Source: Maniola hyperantus (Eukaryota > Arthropoda > Insecta > Lepidoptera > Nymphalidae). From it: DNA of 64,000 nucleotides. The stretch's first letter is position 1. Every line of letters starts with the position of its first letter. The stretch lies in assembly GCF_902806685.2 (NCBI RefSeq), contig NC_048561.1, forward strand, positions 2,356,001 through 2,420,000, written 5' to 3'. The notes under the pieces are model-generated. The model had not been told where the DNA came from and made no database searches. It saw only the letters and a program-made list of their open reading frames with translations. Shown here in pieces: positions 10,691 through 20,890 of this stretch. Position numbers and translations under genes: made by a program.

Positions 10691-13315
10691 ATGCCACCAA
10701 AGAAGAAACCTAAAACCAAAGAAGAAATAAAAGAGCAGAAACGAATTGCAGAAAGATTAAGATATCAACGGCTAAAAAATGACCCTGTAAAAAGAGAGCA
10801 ATTGAAGGAAAAAGAACGACGAAACTACCAGAGAAAGAAGGACAAAGGTACAAGAAAGCCAGTTAAAGATATGAGTCGACGTGAACACAAAGCTGTGACT
10901 AAAGAATGGAGAAAGCACTGTGCTACCTATCGCGCAAAAAAAAAAGCTTTGAAAGAAATTACAAACAATTTTGTACGACAAAATACCCCCGAATCCGAGG
11001 GTTCACCTCCTCAAAGTTCTGTCTCTCCATCAATACTAACTATGACCATTCCACGAAGTGATGCAAGTAATGCGAGAAAGCGTAATGCTAGAAAGAAACG
11101 TGACAAAATTATAAAGGATAAAGACAAAAAGATCGAGTATTACAAAAAAAAATCAGAGAAGTATAGGAAGAGATTAGAACGTTTGGAAAAAGCTAAGACA
11201 AAGGAAAATGTAGACACACCTAACACTAAACTTACCAAAATGTGTGATTCGCCAGAAACTCGCAGAGAACTAGTCAAAAAGGCGCTATTCGGTGAAGTGT
11301 TGAATGCACAGCTGAGAGAAAACTACGCTAATTTAAAAAACTGCAAAGAAAAACAAATATTCGGAAAAGTCGTGTCCGGTCAACTAATACACAAGTACAA
11401 GTTATGGCGAAGCAAAGATAGTGCTATATCTTATAAAACAATTCAGAAGTCAGCGCGTCAATCAGTTTCAGTACCCAAGCTTCGGACTCGTAAAGACAAA
11501 ATTTCATCTGATTGCATAAATACTGTACAAACCTTCTATGAAAATGATGACAACAGCAGACTTGGCGCAGGAAAACGAGAATGCCTGACCAGAAAAGGGG
11601 TTAAAAAACAGAAAAGATATCTATCGGATAGCATCGCAAATTTATACAAGAAGTTTCAAGCTGAACATTTTAAAATAAGCTACACAACGTTTTGTCGTCT
11701 ACGTCCTTTCTGGGTCATAACACCAAATGTAAACGAACGTGACACGTGCCTCTGCATAAAGCACGCGAACATCGATCTGAAACTGACAGCATTGCACAGG
11801 CGAAGAATTTTGACTTACAATAGTCACACTGCACTGCTTGAAAAAACATGTTGTAATCGCTATAACGAGCTATGTTTGTCACGAACCTGCCAACGCTGTA
11901 TCGACAAGAATCCTGACTACAGGGAGTTTGATGACAGCAAGCCTATTGAATTTAAAAAATGGATATCCGAGAAACAAACTTACAACGACCCCAAGACCAA
12001 GAATGCTCGAACAGTTACCAAATACCTAAAGAAAACGTTCACGGTTCGCCCTCGAGAACTAATAGAAGAGCTGCACGAGGATTTGCAAGCCTATTATCAA
12101 CACGAGAGAAACATTACCCATCAATACAATGCTATCAAGAAATACAAACAAAACCTTACTGGCGAAGACGCTATCATACATATGGATTTTTCAGAAAATT
12201 ATTGTTCCAAATACGGTCAAGAAATACAAGCATTTCATTTTGGAGGGTCGAGACTTCAGCTAAGTCTTCATACTGTGGTGGTGTATACCAAAAACTCTAT
12301 CAAGTCTTATTGTACCGTTTCCAAAAATCTCACACATTCACCAGCTGCTATATGGGCACATTTGCGGCCAATCTTTAAAACTCTCACACCTAACATAAAG
12401 AGCATCCACTTCGTCAGCGATGGACCCGTAACTCAATACAGAAACAAAACGATGTTTTACATCCTGGCATCAAGGCTTCAACAAGAGGTTTTTAATGTGA
12501 AGAAGTTTACGTGGAACTATTCTGAGAGTGGCCATGGCAAAGGGGCCCCTGATGGCATTGGAGCAACCTGCAAGAGGACCGCTGATGCCGTCGTCGCTAC
12601 AGGAGGTGATATTGATAGCTTGGAATCATTTGTAGAGGCTATTCAACGAAGATGTTCCGCAATTACCTTGTTCACAATCAACGATAAAGCCATCCAAGAA
12701 TTGACAGACGACCTTCAAAATGAAACAGTTAATTTAAAAAGCTTTAGTGGCACTCTAAAAATACATCAAGTAAAGGCTGAAATATTAAGAAGTCCTCTGG
12801 AATCAGCTCCAATTGCCGCTAAACTCATAATGAAAAGTTTAAGTTGCCCTTGTGAAGACGAGTGCCAGCATTTCAATTTAGGAGTGTTACAGTACAAAAA
12901 CAAGACAAAACTTAACGTAGATGATATTTACACAGACTCTGCAAGTGAAAACATGGACTACTCACAGGATTCCACAATGGAGACCGACGACGACGCTGCA
13001 CTGGCTGGACCTAGTTCAATCAACCAACAGAATTACACCATCGGTGATTACGTCTTGGTTAAATTTCTAGTAAGAAACACTGAATATTGTTATGCTGCAG
13101 TAATCAATAAGATAGACATGGAAGAAGGCGAACTAACAGTAACCTTCTTAAAAATTTGTGATGACAAAGGACACACATTCAGAGTCGATGAAAATGATGT
13201 TTCTGATGTGTCCTTTGACCAAGTATTAAAGAAGTTGCCAAACCCAGACATTGCCCTAAAAGGGAAACGAATATTTTATTATTTTAATATACCTGTACCT
13301 GTTTTTGAGAAATAA
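10691..13315 (+). CDS. DDE-type transposase, family uncertain
   Basis: Intact 874-residue protein. Residues 1-65 and about 130-175 are very basic and helical (KEEIKEQKRIAERLRYQRL and similar), probably nuclear-targeting and DNA-binding or coiled-coil. A middle region has cysteine pairs (DTCLCIKH, CCNRYNELC, CQRC) that could bind zinc. A putative catalytic triad is D499 (MDFSENY), D577 (FVSDGPVTQYRN) and E612 (SESGHGKGAPDG), giving DD34E spacing, with a following conserved-looking GATCKRTAD. The C-terminal part has CPCEDECQHF and then an acidic linker. I chose the ATG at 10691 because the earlier one lies within a predicted intron. It lies inside secure terminal repeats, which supports a transposase role. 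The family name is unsure; KDZ-type and Sola-type proteins are the alternatives I considered. Confidence 0.75.
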   Translation: MPPKKKPKTKEEIKEQKRIAERLRYQRLKNDPVKREQLKEKERRNYQRKKDKGTRKPVKDMSRREHKAVTKEWRKHCATYRAKKKALKEITNNFVRQNTPESEGSPPQSSVSPSILTMTIPRSDASNARKRNARKKRDKIIKDKDKKIEYYKKKSEKYRKRLERLEKAKTKENVDTPNTKLTKMCDSPETRRELVKKALFGEVLNAQLRENYANLKNCKEKQIFGKVVSGQLIHKYKLWRSKDSAISYKTIQKSARQSVSVPKLRTRKDKISSDCINTVQTFYENDDNSRLGAGKRECLTRKGVKKQKRYLSDSIANLYKKFQAEHFKISYTTFCRLRPFWVITPNVNERDTCLCIKHANIDLKLTALHRRRILTYNSHTALLEKTCCNRYNELCLSRTCQRCIDKNPDYREFDDSKPIEFKKWISEKQTYNDPKTKNARTVTKYLKKTFTVRPRELIEELHEDLQAYYQHERNITHQYNAIKKYKQNLTGEDAIIHMDFSENYCSKYGQEIQAFHFGGSRLQLSLHTVVVYTKNSIKSYCTVSKNLTHSPAAIWAHLRPIFKTLTPNIKSIHFVSDGPVTQYRNKTMFYILASRLQQEVFNVKKFTWNYSESGHGKGAPDGIGATCKRTADAVVATGGDIDSLESFVEAIQRRCSAITLFTINDKAIQELTDDLQNETVNLKSFSGTLKIHQVKAEILRSPLESAPIAAKLIMKSLSCPCEDECQHFNLGVLQYKNKTKLNVDDIYTDSASENMDYSQDSTMETDDDAALAGPSSINQQNYTIGDYVLVKFLVRNTEYCYAAVINKIDMEEGELTVTFLKICDDKGHTFRVDENDVSDVSFDQVLKKLPNPDIALKGKRIFYYFNIPVPVFEK

Positions 13316-13797
13316 GTCTGCATTGATAAGTAAACAAGGCTGATTCTTAGTACCTAAGCTTAATTTTGATTATAATTATTTTAATTCGTTACTTAGAGAG
13401 CTAAACTCGGAATTTGTTCCTGATAATTAGAAGTATTTAATTTCTGTATGTGATACAGTATTCAATAAAGAAGAGAATTTATTTGATTACATTTAATAAT
13501 TAATAATGTGTTTTTCTTCATATTAAGGCTGCCAGTCCACCAGAGCGGAGCGAGGCAGCGGAGCCGAGAAACGGAGAAATATTAACCAATAGGATTGCAC
13601 AAAATCTCCGCTCCTCTTAAGTGGACAGGGACTTGCGAGCTAGTTTAAAATTTCATATAAAACCGGTAAGCGGAGCGGGGAAACGGAGCGGGGAAACGTG
13701 CGGGGATGCGGAGCGGGGAAGCGAGTGCGGGCGCGGGCGCACTTTGCGCCGGCAGTGTGCCGCCGTATTCCGACCAGTGCGTATGTGACCGAAGATA

Positions 13798-15998
13798 ATG
13801 GATGAAAAACTTATTGAAAGTGTGAAAAAGTTTCCGTGCATTTGGAACACATCTTCAGAATTTTACAAATGCAACGAAACAAAAGATGCTGCGTGGGACC
13901 AAATTATCATTGAAACAAACATATCGGATGGTAAATAATATGTATCTTTATTCTATAATACCTTCTAGTAGGTACATATTGATATCTTTTTTTTTATTTA
14001 ACAAAATAATACCTAAATAATGTCCGCAGCTGGCCAAATTATCTATATCTGTCTCACATCACTGACTATTATAGATTCTTTTCAAAATTCGAGTATCTTG
14101 CCATGGTACCTTCCCCTGATTATTAAAGTATGAACAATACATTTCACGAACTTGATAACCATCGTTACTAGAATGTTGTGTTTCTATAATATCACCAACT
14201 GATAATAATGATTGCTCCATGTTATTTTCAATATTGTTTATATAATTAGGTTGTCTTTGAATTAAATAATTGTGCAAAACACATGTTGCTTTTATTACCT
14301 TGTCAACTGTTTCTATTTTGCATTCAAAATCTTTATGATACACGTACCACTTTCTCGTCAATACACCGAAAGTTGCCTCAACAATACGACGTGCTCTTGA
14401 TAATCGGTAATTAAAAATTTTTTTTTCTGCGTTAAGTCCATCACGTGGGTAAGGCCTCATAAAATTTTCCATTAATGGAAAAGCTTCGTCTCCTATAAAT
14501 ACGAACGGCATTTTTGCTCCACCTTGATAAAATGGTACCGGCTGAGGTAAATTCAATCTCTTTTCTTTTAGACTCTTTCCGAAAATGCTGTTATCAAAAA
14601 TTCCTGCATCAGAAAATCTTCCCATAGATCCCACATCAGCCATTATGATTTTCCTTTTGGCATCAGCTAAACACATCAATACTACAGAAAATCTCTTTTT
14701 GTAGTTGAAAAACGAGGACCCGGTTTTCGAGGGAGCCTTGATATATACGTGCTTGCCATCAAGAGCACCTATACAATTTTTAAATTGCCATAGTTCATCA
14801 AAATCTTTTGCGATTTCTTTCCAGTCGTTTTCTGTTGGTTGTGACATGACAAGAGGTTGCAATATATTCCATAAAGCATCACAAACCTCCTCAACAATTC
14901 TTGATACACTTTTCAATCCAATTCTAAAATTCTCTCCCATCGTTGTAAATGACTGGCCGGTTGCTAAATACCTAAAAAAAAACGTATTTAATTGTACTTC
15001 GCGGAAGTGATGTAATATTTTTGTCATAAATAGACCATGTAATACATTTTTGTGTTTGTTGATTGTTTCAGTTACAACTGCCAAGTCGCGATGGAAACAA
15101 CTGAGAGATAACCATCGGGATGCCTTAAAAAGACAAAATGCAACAAGGAGTGGACAGGCTAGAAAACAACGAAAAGAATGGAAATATCAAAAAGCCATGT
15201 CATTTTTATTGCCTTACATGAGTAACAGAGACCGGTCAACAAATTTTACGCCCCTGGACCACTCAGTAAGCGAAACTTCAAATCCGCCAAATACCATTGA
15301 AGAGAGTTCACGGGAATCATGCAATTTTTGCCATCAAATTCAAATAATCTTCCTTCTGCCGATGATCCTAAGAATCCAACAGCTTCGGAATCTCTTCCAT
15401 CAACATCCAAAAAAAGAAAGAACGATGAAATTCTAGATTATTTAAAAAAAAATCAAGAACGCCGCGAAGTGTTGGAACGAGAACGGATAGAACTTAAAAA
15501 CATGATGTCAGCCAGTGATAAATACGATGAAATAGACTTATTTTTTTAAATTTGGCTGCATCGACAAAAAAGCTGCCGTATTATTTTCAACTTCAAATTA
15601 AAAAAACCTGCTTTAATGCGGTAATGTCAGCTGAAGAAAGTAATCTTCAACATAGTTGGTATTCTCCGAATAATTATGGTTATTCTACAGGCTCAACACC
15701 TACATCAGATAACATCAACACTAGTATCGATACTCCTAGTGCTTCAGATAATATCAACACTAGTATCAATATTCCTAGTGCTTCAGATAATATCAACACT
15801 AGTCTTAATATTCCTAGTGCTTCAGATAATACCAACACTAGTGTCAATATTCCTAGTGCTTCAGATAATATTAACACTAGTATCATTAATCCTAGCGCTT
15901 TACAAATTCCAACAACCCAGGATATTGAAACATCTGCAGCAGAGCCAACAGAACCCAATGAAAATGCGGTCAATTTTGAGACAGATTACGATTTTTAA
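13798..15998 (+). pseudogene. Harbinger 1 MADF-BESS partner protein, frameshifted
   Basis: Accessory DNA-binding protein that in Harbinger elements helps the transposase reach nuclear DNA and the terminal repeats. Exon 1 is 13798-13930 (MDEKLIESVKKFPCIW, the start of a MADF domain). The donor is GGATG|GTAAAT and the acceptor TTTCAG is at 15071. Exon 2 runs from 15072 with KSRWKQLRDNHRDAL completing MADF. The frame shifts near 15310-15340. A second frame carries KKNQERREVLERERIELKNM and DEIDLFF, the start of a BESS motif. A further shift at the T-run at 15539-15547 leads into KKLPYYFQLQIKKTCF and a repetitive tail to the stop at 15998. Two indels make it non-functional as one protein. The minus-strand transposase exon 2 lies inside its intron. 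Confidence 0.75.
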
Positions 15999-16469
15999 AT
16001 TAATATAACATGGCTTCTATAACTGTATGCAAAAATAAAAGTTACTTTGATTTAAAATGTGTACTTACTTTAAACACACCGCTAATCTTTCACGGCTACT
16101 AATTGAATTTCTGTAATTTGTGTCTTGTTTCCGAATATATGGTTCAATCAGGGAGTGAAGTTCATAAAAAGTACATCTTGAAACTCTATAAGAATTTTCG
16201 AAAGTTTCTTCATCAGCTGTTTGGAAAAAAGTAAAATATTCACTGTGTTATGAACGATGTTTGATATGATTTCTTAACCAAAATCTATGTTTCCTCATAG
16301 AATTGTTCAAATGGTATATGGTAAGTATTTCGGCTTCTTCTGACTCCAACTCTTCTTCCTCAAGCAATGTAAGGTAATAATGTATCAACTTTTTCGATGG
16401 CATGTCTGCTATCACTGACATTTCGCGTAGAACTAAACCAATCGCCCCACGCCGGGAGCTCGAAATCAC
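14059..16469 (-). pseudogene. HARBI1-like: Harbinger 1 DDE transposase, one premature stop
   Basis: Two exons on the minus strand: 16469-16069 and 14971-14059, joined at TTTAAA|GTAAGT and TTTTAG|GTATTT. Together they make 438 codons. DDE motifs are GALDGKH, FSDAGIF and RIVEATFGVL, with LATGQSF and ERLAVCL of the helical domain just before. One in-frame TAA (16248-16250) interrupts exon 1 between 'NHIKHRS' and 'HSEYFTFF'; the frame is otherwise open. The intron (14972-16068) contains the plus-strand MADF-BESS exon 2. The ATG choice at 16469 is uncertain; MSVIADMP downstream is an alternative. Confidence 0.85.
15708..15902 (+). repeat. 39-bp tandem repeat, five copies, coding
   Basis: Five 13-residue units of the form DNINTS-[ILV]-N-I-PSAS in the tail of the MADF-BESS pseudogene, slightly diverged from each other. 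Codon-preserving divergence suggests the repeat was once translated. Confidence 0.9.
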
Positions 16470-16656
16470 TCGTCGCGTACTTGCTGCCTAGCTCCGCATA
16501 TTGAAAAACACAGCAACTCCGCTCCGCATTACTTCCTCACTCCGCTCCGCAGCCTCGCTCCGCTCCGGTGGACAGTCACAGTACGCAACTCCACTCCGCA
16601 TTAGTCCGTTTCTCGGCTCCGCTGCCTCGCTCCGCTCTGGTGGACTGGCAGCCTAA

Positions 16657-16720
16657 CATTGACATAAACTGTTCTCTGGGGTGGAAAAAACAGTCCTCTG
16701 GGTGGCGAAACAGTCCTCTG
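16657..16720 (+). promoter_or_regulatory. Right CAGTCCTCTG sites of the 7.25-kb element
   Basis: CAGTCCTCTG at 16691-16700 and 16711-16720, with a weaker ACTGTTCTCTG at about 16669. They match the left array and are separated from it by the nested Harbinger. Confidence 0.6.
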
Positions 16721-16902
16721 CCGCATTTTTTACAAAATTGCCTATAATTCGAAAAATAAGGAAAAATTACAATGGTTTCTTGTTTATATGTATTTATATT
16801 ATAACTATCTATCGACTTAACATATTTTTTTTTTAATTTTCTAGAAAAATAGGGTTGGGACAACTGTCAATAAACAAGTTTCCAGTTAGTAGAGAAAGGC
16901 CC

Positions 16903-17707
16903 GTATAAGTCATGTTTTTGTAGACTTTTGAAGGAAAGATGGAAAAATATTCCATGTAAACCCTGGTTTTTTAAGTACAAACAGCTTAATAAAAGAACTA
17001 CTTTAGTATTATCCAGAAATACAAGAAACCTGCCCACATAAAGTTTGACAGCTAAAATCACACTTGCAGCAAAAACACCATAAATTTACAGGGATGCATA
17101 AATTTGCCAATAATTAATTACAACGTTACGCTTCAATGTTACTCCAGGTTGGAGCTAGAATTATCCTTTTGCGGAAATATGCACTTACTCACAATAGGCG
17201 ACCTACATTTAGAAGGGCCATAAGATCATCAATGTATAAAATGCACTGCGGCTGTACAATGCCGCCTGCATTTTAGGGCCATTGACATGGAATTTACACG
17301 TGCAGCGTCAGAAAACAATTTTATCGAGATGATTGCTACGTAGACACAATGTTTGATACAATCGATTACTCGAAAATAATGTGAAAATCTATTCAACTTT
17401 TTTATACACAAAAAGTGAGACCAAACCATTTTTACCACTCATGATCACCTCGAGATACTTACCTACATATTTTAACTTCACGCCCACTAATTTTCATTTC
17501 AACTTTTTAAAAACCACGATAAACAAAACTGAAAACTGCAGAAAGGCGTAGGTTTTTTTTTTTTTAATATATTTTACGGCCCTGGATAACAGTCCTTTAA
17601 GGCCTGAAAGGCGTAGGACGACATTTTGACCACAGAGTACTTTGATTTTGACTTAATAGAAAAATCACGAGAAAAATCAAATCAATGCCCTAGATTCTAG
17701 AATCCAA
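16903..17707. other. Non-coding stretch
   Basis: AT-rich sequence outside the 7.25-kb transposon. Several short minus frames have no recognisable motif. Nothing further seen. Confidence 0.6.
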
Positions 17708-18057
17708 AAAAATTTTTACAAAAAAAATAAAAACCGACTTCGTTACATAAACACTAAAAATTGAAAAATAATTTAATTTATTACCGAATATATTATGTAT
17801 ACAAGAGTTAATATAGTTCCATAATAATACTTTTGGTGCCGGTGCCAATTAGCTTTAGCTGCGCGAATCGTCTAGACTTCATATTTTTTATGGGACTCCA
17901 CAATGGCACCTCATTGGCACCGACCCCAAAAAATATTATTATGGAACTATATTAACTCTTGTATACATAATATATTCGGTAATAAATTAAATTATTTTTC
18001 AATTTTTAGTGTTTATGTAACGAAGTCGGTTTTTATTTTTTTTGTAAAAAATTTTTA
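17708..18057. repeat. Foldback element, about 145-bp arms
   Basis: The left arm (about 17708-17853) is almost perfectly complementary to the right arm (about 17906-18057). Both contain 'aaccgacttcgttacataaa' and its reverse complement, down to 'ggtgccggtgccaat' against 'attggcaccgacccc'. The central spacer is about 50 bp. It is a non-coding MITE-like foldback. Confidence 0.85.
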
Positions 18058-18099
18058 TTCACAATTTTTAGTGGCCCCATGGAATTATGCTATGACTGG

Positions 18100-18385
18100 T
18101 TAAAAATCTACTGTTTACTAAGCTATTACACTGATCGCGAGCAATTTACTCTTATCCGTTGAGGAGTTCCAGTATCTATCTTCGAAGATGTTCATCAGAT
18201 CTTCACCAAATTGAAATGGGACCAATTTTGAAGTATACCCTTTCAAACAAAAAAAGAATTTTCAAAATCGGTCCAGGCGTTTTTGAGTAATCGGGGAACA
18301 TACATAAAAAATAAAAAAATAAAAAAAAATAAAAAAAAGATTCCGACGAATTGAGAACCTCCTCCTTTTTTTGAAGTCGGTTAAA
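18100..18385 (+). repeat. Dispersed lepidopteran-type repeat
   Basis: Contains 'gaggagttccagtatctatc', an (AAAT/AAAAT)n run, and ends with 'gaacctcctcctttttttga' and 'agtcggtt', a motif also at the ends of the neighbouring foldback. Non-coding. Confidence 0.5.
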
Positions 18386-18589
18386 AAATAAACCAGTCCT
18401 CCTTCTCTATGCTCTCTAAGGTCGACACCACAGGGTCTTTGTCGATTGTCGATTATGATACAGTGGTCACGGGTAACTTTGGAGACTCATTCGTTAAACA
18501 TTACGAGTCGACGCGATGGTTCGATACAAGGTGGTTTCGTTTTTGTCTTGTTCCTATCCTATTCACGTTTATACTTTTTTAATATATGA

Positions 18590-18835
18590 AAACTAGCTTA
18601 TTCCTGCGAGTCCGCATGGACTCTACAAATTTCAATTCCCTCCTGCGACTGCGTCCGCATGGATTCCACTTTCAATCCCCTATTTTACCCCCATAAAGTT
18701 TGAATTTTCAGAATACCTTTCTTAGTGGATGTCTACGTCATAATAGCCAGCCCGATCCACTGTTATCCTTAGTTTCAGCTGTGCTGAGCGTCGATCTAGA
18801 TCAGTCGGCCAGTTAGTCAGCTTTTTCTTTTATTT
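18590..18835 (-). repeat. Dispersed repeat, minus-strand copy
   Basis: Reverse-complement copy of the family at 47985-48430: 'actagcttattcctgcgagt', 'gtggatgtctacgtcataat', 'cagttagtcagcttt'. It is considerably diverged. Confidence 0.65.
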
Positions 18836-19139
18836 ATATAAACACTTTTTCTCTTACTACTAGTAAATCAATGTTCTTTGTTTGAAAAAATTAAGACCTA
18901 AGGAAAATTTAATGATAGTTCAGGTTAGAATAAGGAATTTATGAAAATACATTATCGTAATCTATAATGATTAATTGTTAATCACCGATAAAAGTTGTTA
19001 ATCATCGTTACGTCGTGCTATCGCTATCTCACACGCGGTTACACAGTACTTTAATCTAGCTTTTTACTCAATCTATGGCATGATATGTTATTGGTCTGTG
19101 ATGCCACACATACAGTACAGTACTCTCAGATTCTCGGAT

Positions 19140-19252
19140 TCTAAACTAAACTAAATTAACAGGTCTAAATCTAGTGCTATCCTTTTCCGCAAGCAACATT
19201 ATGAAAGGGATAGCAATAGATTTAGACGTGCCATATTAGTTTAGTTTAGAGA
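19140..19252. repeat. Short palindromic MITE, copy 1
   Basis: Inverted halves 'aaactaaattaacaggtcta' ... 'ctatcc' and 'ggatagcaatagatttagac' ... 'tagtttagttta'. A related copy lies at about 35270-35385. Confidence 0.6.
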
Positions 19253-19559
19253 TTGTGTACAAAGGAATTAGCCCCATTATCGTGTTAATTAAATGCAAAG
19301 AGAATGAAAAGGCTATGCTGAAAATGGAAGGTTGAAAAAACCATAGGTATTTTTCTCTAGTCTAGTGATCTGTGATTATGATATATAAATATTCCTTTGA
19401 TATATTCTCTTTGGCGCAAATTCGGCGAATGGCGGATGTTTTGATGTTTGGCGAATTATTCTTGTTCTTTTCTGCTACGATAGTGCCTTTTATATAATTA
19501 TATCGTAATGTCGAAAAGAAGAAAGATAGGTAAGTCATGATTATTATATATATTTATTA

Positions 19560-19800
19560 TCTGAAGACTAGATGGCCGCGCGACATCTGCGACTTCGTCC
19601 GCGTTGATTTAGGTTTTTCCGAAATCGTGTGGGAACTCAGCTTTTCCAGGATTAAAAGTAGCCTATTGTATGTTCTTCCTCAGAATGCAAGCTATCTCTA
19701 CCAAATTTCGTCAAATCTGGTAATGGGCCGTGAAAAGCTAGCAGACAAGAAGAAAGTTTCGCATATAACAATCATGGATTCTGAGTGAGTTTATGGTTCG
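19560..19800 (+). repeat. Dispersed lepidopteran-type repeat
   Basis: 'actagatggccgcgcgacat', 'cgacttcgtccgcgttgatt', 'ggatt-aaaagtagcctat', 'gggccgtgaaaagctagcag'. Related to copies at about 49900-50060 and 51655-51830. Confidence 0.65.
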
Positions 19801-19984
19801 GAACAGTCATAAAAATAGGTCTGGAAGTTGAACTTAACTTTATTAGATTTGGTGGGAAAAATGCTTCTATAACTGGTTAATGTTTCGCTGATTCTTCAAA
19901 AACTATGTCCCTGTAGAGTGAAAACTGAAAAGCATTGATGGTGAAAAATCAGTAAGTCCAATAATAGCGATTTTTTTAAATTAA

Positions 19985-20175
19985 AAACTAGCATATGCCT
20001 GCGATTTCGTAATCATGGATTATATAAATTTCAAACCCGTATTTCACCCCCTAGGGGTTGAATTTTCAAAATTAGGGACGTCATAATCTGTGTGCCAAAT
20101 TTCAGCCCGACCTGTCCAGTAGTTTGAACTGTGTATAGATCAGTAAGTCAGCTTTGCTTATACATATATTTAGAA
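19985..20175 (-). repeat. Dispersed repeat, minus-strand copy
   Basis: Second reverse-complement copy of the 48-kb family: 'aaaactagcatatgcctgcg', 'tttcaccccctaggggttga', 'tttcagcccgacctgtccag'. Confidence 0.65.
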
Positions 20176-20479
20176 GAAGATGTCATCAACTCTCCATATT
20201 AATTTTTTGCCTAAAAATAATTTCTATAAGTTGTGCCTACCTAATATAGTTTTTGTTTTAGCTAGTCCAAAAACACGTCATGTTAAGGTTAGGCCAGCCT
20301 CACACGGGCAGCTTAAAGCAGTCAGGATTAACTGCTTCAAGCTGTGACTGCATAGTGAACTAGTCTTCTATTTGCATACATAGATGGAACTGCTCGAGCA
20401 GTTAGAATAATATGCCTTGTTATTCATGACACCTACCTTAACCCAAAATTACAAAAATCAAGTTTGAAAGGTATTTTAC

Positions 20480-20890
20480 TATTAATAATAATAATAATAA
20501 TAATAATATTTTTATTTCAGATATTTCATGCATAATGTGTTAGTAACAGTAGACCTTATTAACTACGTTAGCAACTAAATAAGATTACAATTATTATTAA
20601 TTAATTTAAATAACTAGCAGTTCTAGGTAATCTGCACAAAACTAATCTTTCGGGATTTCTTGTATTTCTGGGAAATACATTTTTAGCTTTTTAAACTGAT
20701 GCATATAATTTTTTACAAAAACTGCTATTTGAAATAATATGTACATGCATGGCAACGTCAAAACTTTGAAATGTTTGAATAAAGGTTTGCATGAATCTGT
20801 AGGAGGCCTACCAAATATGGCCCTAATGCATTTCTTTTGAGCTATGAAGGCCCTTTCTATCTCACACGAATTTCCCCATAATTACGTAAG
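20480..20890 (-). pseudogene. LINE ORF2 C-terminal relic
   Basis: On the minus strand from about 20890 to the stop at 20642-20644 a clean frame reads WGNSCEIERAFIAQKKC, IRAIFGRPPTDSCKPLF and LTLPCMY. This is the region after the reverse transcriptase domain in CR1/Jockey-type LINE ORF2 proteins. It is followed on that strand by a 3' untranslated tail ending in an (ATT)n microsatellite at 20483-20511. The reverse transcriptase itself is missing (5'-truncated). Confidence 0.65.

Larger units (their letters stand above)
13527..16653. mobile_element. Harbinger/PIF element 1, nested
   Basis: Perfect 49-bp terminal inverted repeats (13527-13575, 16605-16653; outer end GGCTGCCAGTCCACCAGAGC) with a 3-bp TAA duplication (13524-13526, 16654-16656), the hallmark of PIF/Harbinger. 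Many GCGGAGC-type repeats fill both subterminal zones, including a partial second repeat at about 16546-16580. The element carries a transposase gene on the minus strand and a MADF-BESS gene on the plus strand with interleaved exons, both broken. It is inserted in the 3' region of the 7.25-kb transposon. Confidence 0.95.
9650..16902 (+). mobile_element. 7.25-kb DNA transposon, 4-bp TSD, Sola-like?
   Basis: Terminal inverted repeats at 9650-9673 and 16879-16902 (outer 18 bp GGGCCTTTCTCTACTAAC identical, 23 of 24 in all) are flanked by a perfect 4-bp duplication GTAT (9646-9649, 16903-16906). The element holds one intact transposase-like gene (10691-13315) on the plus strand. Copies of CAGTCCTCTG in both orientations lie in the left subterminal region, with two more near the right end. 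A complete Harbinger element sits in its 3' non-coding part, so the original length was about 4.1 kb. A 4-bp duplication is a feature of Sola and some Academ elements; I infer Sola-like, with low certainty on family. The boundaries themselves are secure. Confidence 0.85.
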
